Position numbers and translations under genes: made by a program | Notes under the pieces: model-generated | Database searches by the model: none | What the model was told of the DNA's origin: nothing | What the model saw: the letters and a program-made list of their open reading frames with translations, nothing else | Assembly (NCBI GenBank): GCA_041481485.1 | Contig: JBGPBY010000421.1 | Span: 1-6,565, forward strand | Length of the DNA stretch: 6,565 nucleotides | Source: JBGPBY01 sp041481485 | GTDB lineage: Bacteria; Acidobacteriota; Terriglobia; 20CM-2-55-15 | Reading direction: 5' to 3' | Part shown: positions 1-5,080 of the stretch, piece after piece | Numbering within the stretch: position 1 is the first letter of the stretch | Layout of the letters: every line of letters starts with the position of its first letter

Positions 1-33
1 AACGCAGCCAGGCATGGTTTGAATCACAAAAAC

Positions 34-64
34 CGGACAGGTTTAGGTTCGCACCCCTGTACCG
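34..64. other. small imperfect hairpin upstream of the beta-lactamase gene
   Basis: CGG-ACAGG (34-41) can pair with CCTGT-(A)-CCG (56-64), giving 8 base pairs with one bulged A at 61 and a 14-base loop. There is no T-run after it, so it is a poor intrinsic terminator in either direction. It could be the tail of an upstream transcription unit or a fragment of a dispersed repeat, because GGACAGGTT recurs at 1885-1893. The rest of 1-97 shows no gene and no convincing promoter. Confidence 0.25.
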
Positions 65-97
65 AAATCGTTTGAATTCCCCAATGATTTAGGGGGT

Positions 98-958
98 ATG
101 TCAGGAGTTCTGAAGTTAGTGTTGTCGATAATCGCGCTAGCCGTTGTTGTGTTAGCGGCGTCATCTCAAGGGACTGCCCCTGCCGGCTGGAACGATCCGT
201 TTCCGGCGCACAAGATCATGGACAACTTCTATTACGTCGGAACCAAGGAGCTGGCTTCCTTTCTGCTGGTCACTCCACAGGGTCTCATTTTGATGAACAG
301 CGATTACGAAGCATCGGTGCCGGTGATCAAGAAAAATGTCGAAGATCTGGGTTTCAAATTCACCGACATCAAAATCCTGATCGCCGGGCATGCGCATCCG
401 GATCACGTGGAAGGAGACGCTCTGGTAAAGCAAATGACAGGCGCCCAGGTCGTGGTGGGACGAGTGGACGCGCCGCGAACCGCAGAATTTAAACCCGGAG
501 GCAAGGAGCATCCGATCGACCGTATGGTCGACGACGGCGAATCGGTCACGTTTGGCGGGACGACGCTAACGGCCCATCTCATGCCCGGTCACACCAAAGG
601 GTGCCTCGCCTGGTCAATGGATCTCAAAGAAGACGGCAAGACCTACCACGCATTTGTCGAATGTAGCCTGAACGGACGGTTCCTCACGTCGCTCGATCAA
701 TACCCGGGCATGCTGGACGACTTCCGGGCCACCTACAAAAAGGCCCGCACATTCCCGGTGGACTTATGGGTCAGCTCTCACGCGTCGTTCTACAACTTGC
801 CGGATAAGTACGCCAAACTGCAGAAGAGAGTCCCGGGCGATCCCAATCCGTTCGTGGATCCCAAGGGATACCTCGCTCATGTCGACGAATACGAAAAGAG
901 CTTCGAGGCTGCGGCCGCAGCTCTACAGGGGCCGGGACAGACCGGCCGCGGCAGGTAA
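98..958 (+). CDS. exported subclass B3-type metallo-beta-lactamase (MBL fold)
   Basis: The product is a 286-residue MBL-fold zinc hydrolase, expected to act in the periplasm. If it is a true beta-lactamase it opens the beta-lactam ring. The N-terminus has one lysine (K6) and a hydrophobic stretch to about residue 21, a signal peptide probably cut near 'VLA-ASS'. The metal motif is H98-A-H100-P-D102-H103, followed by H165 in 'MPGHTKG' and H228 in 'SSHASF'. These match the B3 pattern: Zn1 bound by H116/H118/H196, Zn2 by D120/H121/H263. 'WNDPFPA', 'YYVGT', 'LTAHLMPGHT', 'SLN' (S190, about where B3 enzymes carry Ser221) and 'GDPNPFVDPKGY' are further B3-like blocks, and the length is typical. The usual 'IDGG' after strand 2 is 'MNSD'. 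GGGGG (92-96) is only one base from the ATG. A GTG at 119 has AGGAG (103-107) upstream but would drop the lysine, so ATG 98 is kept. The substrate is unproven; other MBL hydrolases share the fold. Confidence 0.88.
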   Translation: MSGVLKLVLSIIALAVVVLAASSQGTAPAGWNDPFPAHKIMDNFYYVGTKELASFLLVTPQGLILMNSDYEASVPVIKKNVEDLGFKFTDIKILIAGHAHPDHVEGDALVKQMTGAQVVVGRVDAPRTAEFKPGGKEHPIDRMVDDGESVTFGGTTLTAHLMPGHTKGCLAWSMDLKEDGKTYHAFVECSLNGRFLTSLDQYPGMLDDFRATYKKARTFPVDLWVSSHASFYNLPDKYAKLQKRVPGDPNPFVDPKGYLAHVDEYEKSFEAAAAALQGPGQTGRGR

Positions 959-964
959 GATCTT

Positions 965-1846
965 TTAACCCAACCATCCGGCCGCGGCTTGTTTCTCGTG
1001 CGCGGTAATCGCGTTGCGCATAAACATGGCGACCGTCACCGGCCCAACTCCTCCCGGAACGGGAGTGACCCAGCTTGCGACTTCCTTGACGCTTTCGGTA
1101 TCGACGTCGCCGACGATGATCGGTTCTCCGTTTGGTCCTTCGATTTGATTGATGCCGATGTCGATCACCGCAGCACCGGGCTTCACCATATCGTCACGAA
1201 GAAATCTGGGCTTGCCGACCGCCACCAGTACCGCATCGGCTCGCCGCGAATGAGCAGCAACCGAGCGGGTCTGGTGATGGCATACCGTCACGGTGGAGCC
1301 TTCGGCCATCAACATGAATGCCGCCGGTTTTCCGACGATTTCGGAATGGCCAATCATCACGACTTCCAAACCGTGTAGATCCAGGCCGGTCTCTTTAATG
1401 AGCGCCACTGACGCCGCTGCCGTGCACGGTGCGAGCGCGAGATCGTTGTAGACAATATCTCCGATCGATGCGGGATTCATTCCTTCGAGATCCTTGAAAG
1501 GATGAATGGCAGAAGCAAGAGAACGCACATTGATATGAGCGGGTACAGGACGCTGAAGGATCACGCCGATCACATCGGAGTCGTCGTTCATCGCAACCAG
1601 ACGTGACTTGCACTCGTCCTGGCGGAGCGTGCTTGGCCAGATCTGTTCGTCGAATCGGATTCCGACTTTCTTCGCCGCGTTGACTTGTCCGCGCACGTAC
1701 ACCGCCGCCGCCTTGTTCTCGCCGATACTTACCGACAGGATTTTTCCAAGCGGCCGCTTCGCGCCAGCGGCTTCCACGCGTTCTGCAACGTTTTTGAGAA
1801 TACGGTCCCGCAGCGCGCGGCCATACAGGAGTCGATTGTCGATCAT
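965..1846 (-). CDS. folD: FolD-family methylenetetrahydrofolate dehydrogenase, cyclohydrolase lysine replaced
   Basis: FolD normally oxidises 5,10-methylene-THF to methenyl-THF with NAD(P) and hydrolyses that to 10-formyl-THF, supplying cytosolic one-carbon units. This 293-residue protein has the usual length and both domains. The catalytic domain covers about 1-140 with 'VYVRGQ' (Y50), Q98 in 'VILQRP' and 'KDLEG' (118-122). The Rossmann domain has 'IGHSEIVGKP' (165-174), then 'GDVD' and the signature 'TPVPGGVGP' (261-269). Aligned from memory with human MTHFD1, Y50 is Y52 and Q98 is Q100. The essential cyclohydrolase lysine K56 is Q54 (codon 1685-1687). D125 is E121, and 'PCTPxG' is 'PCTAAA'. 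From family knowledge, loss of that lysine abolishes cyclohydrolase while dehydrogenase can remain, so the enzyme may be monofunctional. GAGGG (complement of 1854-1858), 7 bases before the ATG, supports the start. It converges with the beta-lactamase gene. Confidence 0.9.
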   Translation of the reverse strand: MIDNRLLYGRALRDRILKNVAERVEAAGAKRPLGKILSVSIGENKAAAVYVRGQVNAAKKVGIRFDEQIWPSTLRQDECKSRLVAMNDDSDVIGVILQRPVPAHINVRSLASAIHPFKDLEGMNPASIGDIVYNDLALAPCTAAASVALIKETGLDLHGLEVVMIGHSEIVGKPAAFMLMAEGSTVTVCHHQTRSVAAHSRRADAVLVAVGKPRFLRDDMVKPGAAVIDIGINQIEGPNGEPIIVGDVDTESVKEVASWVTPVPGGVGPVTVAMFMRNAITAHEKQAAAGWLG

Positions 1847-1882
1847 GATGCTGCCCTCACGCTGAGATCGTAACCGGATTCA

Positions 1883-1890
1883 GGGGACAG
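1883..1890 (+). repeat. GGGGACAG direct repeat, left of the Uma2-like gene
   Basis: GGGGACAG occurs here and again at 2490-2497 in the same orientation, each preceded by an ATT-containing context, so the copies bracket the Uma2-like gene. Such strings occur in REP-type repeats of some soil bacteria (recalled, not checked). An 8-base match alone is weak evidence for mobility. Confidence 0.25.
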
Positions 1891-1942
1891 GTTGGTATCC
1901 CTTTTGCCAAACGCTGGTTTGTGAATTGCAGTGAGAGTTACA

Positions 1943-2487
1943 ATGTCGCAAATGGAAATCAAAAAGCCGGTGACCATCGACGACATGTACCACATGCCGA
2001 GAGACGGGCGGAAATATGAGCTCGTCGACGGTGAAGTCGTCGTGAGTCCTGCAGGAATGCGTCACGGGGAAATCGGCGTAAAGATTGCCACATTATCGGG
2101 ACATATTTGGATGACAACCCGGTTGGAGAGGCCTTTGGTGGTAACGCGGGTCTGATCTTCCCGAACGGAAACCTGCGTTCATTTGATGTTTTTGTTGTCC
2201 GGACCGAGAAGTTGCCCGATAGAAATCTGCCGGACGCATTTGGAGAGTTTGTTCCCGATTTTGCCGCTGAAGTTTTGTCTCCAGGCGATCGGCCAAGCCA
2301 GGTCGCTCAGAAGATCGGAGAATTTCTGGAATTCGGCGTACCGATCGTCTGGCTTGTCGATCCTCAAGACCAGACCGTGACTGTCTATCGTTCGCTGACG
2401 CAGACTCAGCGGTTCACTGCAAGCGACGTCATCGATGCCGAGCCCGTCCTGCCCGGATTTTCATGCAACGTTTCCCGCTTCTTTTAA
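1943..2487 (+). pseudogene. Uma2/DUF820-family putative nuclease, split by a one-base frameshift
   Basis: The N-terminal part (1943 to about 2100) has the Uma2 opening: 'TIDDMYHMPRDGRKYELVDG' followed by 'EVVVSPAGMRHGEIG'. After the GGG at 2098-2100 this frame drifts into unrelated residues and stops at 2155. The family sequence resumes in another frame as 'TYLDDNPVGEAFGGNAG', then 'NLRSFDVFVV', 'PDFAAEVLSPGD', 'QKIGEFLEFGVPIVWLVDP' and 'VLPGF', ending at TAA 2485-2487. Adding one G at 2098-2100 (S-G-T-Y-L) gives one reading frame of 181 residues, a normal family length. Uma2 proteins have a PD-(D/E)xK-like nuclease fold and unclear biology; D in 'SFDV' and E in 'AAEVLSP' are the likely metal-site acids. 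The start is ATG 1943 with a weak GAGAG (1933-1937); GTG 1931 is an alternative. It is divergent from folD. A homopolymer sequencing error cannot be excluded, in which case the gene is intact. Confidence 0.82.
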
Positions 2488-2489
2488 TT

Positions 2490-2516
2490 GGGGACAGAGA
2501 CGAATCGCTCTCTGTC
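2490..2516. terminator. hairpin after the Uma2-like gene, beginning in a second GGGGACAG
   Basis: GACAGAGA (2493-2500) pairs perfectly with TCTCTGTC (2509-2516) around an 8-base loop, starting 5 bases after the Uma2 stop codon. The 5' side overlaps the second GGGGACAG copy (2490-2497). There is no T-run on either strand, so it is at best a weak or Rho-assisted terminator or an mRNA-end stabiliser. It could serve both the Uma2 gene and the minus-strand operon ending at 2560. Confidence 0.35.
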
Positions 2517-2531
2517 GCTATTCATAAGTAG

Positions 2532-2559
2532 CCGACTGTAGGCGCGGTCATAGACCGCG
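2532..2559 (+). repeat. dispersed palindromic repeat unit, single copy
   Basis: This 28-base unit matches 4434-4461 at every position except the central triplet: GCGCGGTC-ATA-GACCGCG here, TAT there. The triplets are reverse complements, so the palindromic core is flipped relative to the flank CCGACTGTAG. The unit can fold into a 7-bp GC-rich stem (CGCGGTC/GACCGCG) with a 3-base loop. It sits immediately after the stop codon of the minus-strand membrane protein (TGA, complement of 2560-2562), where it may act as a transcript-end hairpin. Confidence 0.8.
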
Positions 2560-2958
2560 TCAGAAAAATGCGATGCCGCGGGAGGCAAAAATCACGGCCG
2601 TCCATAACGCCAGCGAGATCGCAGTTCGCAGGGTGCCGCGTTGCCGGGCGGAAGTTATGGCAACATCCAGAGCGATGAAGGCCAGCAGCAGCATTTTGAT
2701 TCGAAAAGAAGTGCTGTTGTAGTAGCCCACCGCTCCCGCAGCAAACAAGAGAATACCGGTGACAACAACGAGAGTAAGACCGATGCGGCGCATCCAGCGG
2801 GCTTCGTCGCGAAAGGTGGGGATCAGAATCGCGCCGCCGAACAGCGCGAATGCGAGGACATGGAGAGCTCCGACGACGGGATATCCCCACGTCGATTCGC
2901 TGATCACCTGGCTGATCCACGCGTCCTGAATTCGTTCGCATAATTCCAGAATCGGCAT
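2560..2958 (-). CDS. four-helix membrane protein, DUF6644-like (second of minus-strand pair)
   Basis: This is a 132-residue integral membrane protein of unknown function. A short amphipathic N-terminus (1-24) is followed by four hydrophobic segments at roughly 26-48, 58-79, 88-104 and 112-131. TM1 carries P27-x5-H33 ('YPVVGALHVLAF'), the spacing seen in the other two related proteins here. 'STSFRIK' (82-88) matches 'NPAFVVK' and 'NPDFYVK' in its relatives. The C-terminal 'LWTAVIFASRGIA' matches 'LWSGVVLAGRAIA' of the upstream gene. It lacks the 'D-x-R-x-LG' after TM1 that the other two have. It starts 10 bases after the preceding stop with no clear Shine-Dalgarno, which suggests translational coupling in one operon. 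The family name is assigned by recollection of DUF6644 proteins; heme or metal binding through the TM1 histidine is only a possibility. Confidence 0.75.
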   Translation of the reverse strand: MPILELCERIQDAWISQVISESTWGYPVVGALHVLAFALFGGAILIPTFRDEARWMRRIGLTLVVVTGILLFAAGAVGYYNSTSFRIKMLLLAFIALDVAITSARQRGTLRTAISLALWTAVIFASRGIAFF

Positions 2959-2968
2959 TGACGCGTTT

Positions 2969-3397
2969 TCAGATCGGGCGAATGTCGAAATCCGCGATTG
3001 CGCGCCCCGCCAGCACGACGCCGCTCCACAGGATCAGCGAGAGAACAGCTGCCAGCTTTTGTCTTCCGGAACCGATAACGGCGCCGCGATGAAGTGTGAA
3101 ATGTCCGGCAAGCGCCATGGCGAGCAATCCCATTTTCACAACAAACGCAGGGTTGTTCAGGTACCTTTCCAGATCTGATCCGAACAGCAGCGGTCCTGTG
3201 ACCAATACAGTCAGCAATCCGGCGGAAGTCCAGGGTGCAAGTCCGGATGCCATGTCTCGCACGGCGTGGCGGCGCATTCCGAGTCCGAGCAGGCGCACGT
3301 CCAGGAGGCAGATCGTTCCGACCAGCATCGTCAGGCCGATGATGTGCACCGACTGGATGACCGGAAACAACCAGGATTGCTTGATGAACTCCGCCAT
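2969..3397 (-). CDS. four-helix membrane protein, DUF6644-like (first of minus-strand pair)
   Basis: This is a 142-residue membrane protein with hydrophobic segments at about 11-33, 56-74, 86-104 and 116-134. It shows the family pattern P12-x5-H18 in TM1, 'G-x6-D-V-R-L-L-G' (D33, R35), 'NPAFVVK' (82-88) and a final 'LWSGVVLAGRAIADFD'. Compared with its two relatives in the window it lacks about 15 N-terminal residues before TM1. An in-frame stop (complement of 3419-3421) and the absence of any other start codon rule out an extension, so the short N-terminus is real or a start was lost. It lies 14 bases after the Ig-like protein A stop and 10 bases before the next gene, so co-transcription is likely. 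No clear Shine-Dalgarno is visible. The function is unknown. Confidence 0.78.
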   Translation of the reverse strand: MAEFIKQSWLFPVIQSVHIIGLTMLVGTICLLDVRLLGLGMRRHAVRDMASGLAPWTSAGLLTVLVTGPLLFGSDLERYLNNPAFVVKMGLLAMALAGHFTLHRGAVIGSGRQKLAAVLSLILWSGVVLAGRAIADFDIRPI

Positions 3398-3411
3398 TGC
3401 CGAGCTGTCAG

Positions 3412-4383
3412 TTACTTCTCAGTTTTTCCAAACAATTTCTGGTAGTCGACCACCGGCGCGTCGCAGACAAATTCGGAAACAAACTCGGTTTCCGGGCGGA
3501 ACGGAAAAGTTCTTGCGGGTATGACCCAGGGCTTGACCCATACGTTCGGGTCTTCCACCGTCACGTCATATTGGAGACTGCCGTTATCGAGTTTCTTGAA
3601 CCGTTCGATGACATGCAACGACTCGGTGTGCAGGAAGCTGTGGACTTCCGTCTTGTCGTTGTAGCCGGAAGACTCAATCACCAGTGTGTCTCCTTCCCAT
3701 CTCCCAACGGCCGTTCCCATCCAGGTCGGATCGGGATCAGGGGGAAGCGGTCTGCCGTCCAGGGGGATGAAGCGGATCGCGTTCGGATATTCAAAGACCT
3801 GGATCATCATTTTCGGAGTCTGGATAAACTGCCACGGGTACGGCGTAATGTAGGTTTGCGGGATGCCCAACGGCACGCATTCCTGGACGAGCGTCGTCCT
3901 GCCCCGAATATCGTTCGCCGTCCGAACGATCTGAAACTTTTCCGCTCCCGGTTTCAGTGCGGGCGGCGTGGCGCCTTGCGGAAGCCCGGCATTGCCGTAC
4001 ACACCGGTGAAGTCCGGATGGCCATCCATTCTGCCTTTGATGTTCAGGCTTACTGCGTTGCCGGCTGGCTTCGCGACAGGACTACCTGCGACGGTCACCG
4101 TCACCGTTTTCGTCACCGTACCTGCTCGCAGCGTGTAGGTTGTCGTTTGAGCCGGAGCGACTTGTTTGCTTCCGCGAATCTCGACGGGTCCCACCTCCGG
4201 GTCAATCGTGAGACCGCGTGCGGCTTCAGCCTGCCAGACCAGCTGGGCGGATTCGCCCGGACGGATCGTGGCGGGCCGGACCTCGAAAGAGAGAATCCTC
4301 GGTTCGATCGCGTTCCCGCGTTGCTGGGCCAGAACCGGAAAACACAGAGCTGCAACCATGATGATTCTTGCTGTCATCTTCAT
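3412..4383 (-). CDS. exported Ig-like domain protein A, paralog of protein B
   Basis: This 323-residue exported protein has no function I can name. A signal peptide covers 1-19 (K2, hydrophobic core, 'PVLA-QQ'). An Ig-like beta-sandwich follows at about 28-98 ('PRILSFEVRP', 'IRPGESAQLVW', 'QTTTYTLRAG', 'TVTVTV'). The motif 'MDGHPDFTGVYG' lies at 119-130. The C-terminal domain (about 150-320) contains 'ECVPLGIP', 'IRFIPLDGRPLP', 'DPTWMGTAVGRWEGDTLVI' (218-236) and 'SEFVCD'. The mature protein has exactly two cysteines, C169 and C307, in the same places as the pair in protein B, so a disulfide is plausible. The start is supported by GGGAGG (complement of 4393-4398), 9 bases upstream. That site can be masked by CCTCC just 5' of it. 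It is the first gene of a three-gene minus-strand operon with two membrane proteins. Similar domains are common in acidobacterial secreted proteins of unknown role (recalled). Confidence 0.82.
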   Translation of the reverse strand: MKMTARIIMVAALCFPVLAQQRGNAIEPRILSFEVRPATIRPGESAQLVWQAEAARGLTIDPEVGPVEIRGSKQVAPAQTTTYTLRAGTVTKTVTVTVAGSPVAKPAGNAVSLNIKGRMDGHPDFTGVYGNAGLPQGATPPALKPGAEKFQIVRTANDIRGRTTLVQECVPLGIPQTYITPYPWQFIQTPKMMIQVFEYPNAIRFIPLDGRPLPPDPDPTWMGTAVGRWEGDTLVIESSGYNDKTEVHSFLHTESLHVIERFKKLDNGSLQYDVTVEDPNVWVKPWVIPARTFPFRPETEFVSEFVCDAPVVDYQKLFGKTEK

Positions 4384-4392
4384 AGCGGAAAA

Positions 4393-4413
4393 CCTCCCAG
4401 TGGTAGTGGAGGC
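4393..4413 (-). promoter_or_regulatory. Shine-Dalgarno of protein A in a possible masking hairpin
   Basis: On the minus-strand transcript, CCUCC (complement of 4408-4412) lies 10 bases before GGAGG (complement of 4393-4397) and is exactly complementary to it. A G-U pair (4413/4392) extends the stem. The GGAGG is the ribosome-binding site of protein A, so the hairpin would close it. Five GC-rich pairs with a 10-base loop are modest and no ligand motif is visible; this could be coincidence. Confidence 0.3.
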
Positions 4414-4436
4414 AATTTGAAATCTTGAGGCATCCG

Positions 4437-4511
4437 ACTGTAGGCGCGGTCTATGACCGCGCGCGATTTCTGGAATTGAGATTGTGCGCGGTCATAGACC
4501 GCGCCTACAGT
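4437..4511. repeat. 75-base palindromic element, MITE/REP-like
   Basis: Bases 4437-4462 are the exact reverse complement of 4486-4511, giving a 26-bp perfect stem around a 23-base spacer, with further G-U/C-G/G-U/A-T pairing inward. Each arm also contains its own palindrome, GCGCGGTC-(TAT or ATA)-GACCGCGC, so the element can fold as one long hairpin or two small cloverleaf-like ones. The left arm with its flank CCG repeats the single unit at 2532-2559. No transposase is present. Such repeats are known as dispersed, non-coding elements in soil bacteria (recalled). A bidirectional terminator or insulator role between divergent operons is inference. Confidence 0.88.
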
Positions 4512-4683
4512 GTCTTGCCCACAAATTTCAAACTGATCCGATACCCTCCCAATCGTCTTAGCCGGAACCATATCGATGTGGTGGTAAATTACAACATATT
4601 TGTTTCCGGTACTCACCAATCTATGGTATTGCTTCCGAACCGAAATCATCGTGCTGGCGATTAAGAATCGGAGGTTCAGAAAT

Positions 4684-5046
4684 ATGAAGAGAACACTGGC
4701 GCTACTTGGGGTTGTTGCGCTGTTGATCACCACGGCGCCGCTGGGCGCCCATCATTCAACAGCAATGTATACCGGATCCAAAACGGTGACCGGAAAGATC
4801 CTGAAATTCGAGTGGACGAATCCGCATGCCCATATCTATCTCGAAACCAAGGACGAGAGTGGCAAAGTCGTGGTCTGGGACTGCGAAATGATGAGTCTGA
4901 ACCATCTGAGATCCTACGGCTGGACAGCCAAGACAGTAAAGGTCGGCGACGTTATTTCGGCTACCGGAGCATTTGCGAAGAGCGGCGATCCTTCGATGAT
5001 CGCGAGCCGGATGAAACTCGCCGATGGCCGCGAGATCTCTTCCTAG
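4684..5046 (+). CDS. exported DUF6152-family protein
   Basis: This is a 120-residue exported protein. K2/R3 and a hydrophobic core (5-20) form a signal peptide ending 'PLGA'; cleavage after A22 would leave His23-His24-Ser at the new N-terminus. 'A-H-H-S' directly after the signal and 'FEWTNPHAHIYLE' (42-54) are the hallmarks I associate with DUF6152. The rest reads as a small beta-barrel: 'GKILKFEW', 'VVVWDCEM', 'VGDVISATGAFAKSG'. There is one cysteine (C67). An upstream in-frame start at 4600 is rejected because ATG 4684 has GGAGG (4670-4674) at 9 bases and gives the signal peptide. The function is not established. Four histidines near the mature start (H23, H24, H48, H50) could bind metal, which is inference. 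It is the first gene of the plus-strand cassette, 34 bases before protein B. Confidence 0.85.
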   Translation: MKRTLALLGVVALLITTAPLGAHHSTAMYTGSKTVTGKILKFEWTNPHAHIYLETKDESGKVVVWDCEMMSLNHLRSYGWTAKTVKVGDVISATGAFAKSGDPSMIASRMKLADGREISS

Positions 5047-5080
5047 TTTTTGGAATTTCTGCCCGGCATTGGAGGGTTTC

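Larger units (their letters stand above)
4384..4683. other. divergent intergenic region between the two cassettes
   Basis: These 300 bases separate two outward-reading operons and must hold both promoters. They contain the 75-base palindromic element (4437-4511), and I found no convincing gene. Open frames crossing the palindrome translate to 'AVYDRA'/'VIDRAYS' strings, an artefact of the repeat. The right half (about 4550-4660) is more AT-rich. The best plus-strand promoter guess is TTGTTT (4600-4605), a 16-base spacer, then TATGGT (4622-4627), matching sigma-70 consensus at only 3/6 and 4/6 positions. No good minus-strand promoter was found between 4384 and 4436, so that operon's promoter may lie in or beyond the palindrome. 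Confidence 0.6.

Noticed and set aside
2522..2941. Minus-strand 139-residue open frame overlapping the membrane protein gene in another frame
   Set aside because: It is Arg/Ser/His-rich, lacks the membrane pattern and ends inside the repeat; the 2560-2958 frame has clear transmembrane segments and family motifs.
3397..4428. Long plus-strand open frame (343 residues) opposite protein A
   Set aside because: It is antisense to a gene with a signal peptide, Ig-like domain and ribosome-binding site; its composition is Arg-rich with no domain.
4437..4511. CRISPR-like repeat or tRNA-like fold
   Set aside because: There are only two units, in inverted orientation; no regular spacers, no cas genes and no tRNA signature are visible.
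4425..4664. Plus-strand open frame of 79 residues across the same palindrome
   Set aside because: It is also repeat-derived, with no ribosome-binding site and no recognisable domain.
4380..4733. Minus-strand open frame of 117 residues across the intergenic region, with 'AVYDRA' and 'VIDRAYS' strings
   Set aside because: These strings are translations of the palindromic repeat; the frame overlaps the DUF6152 start region and has no signal or family match.
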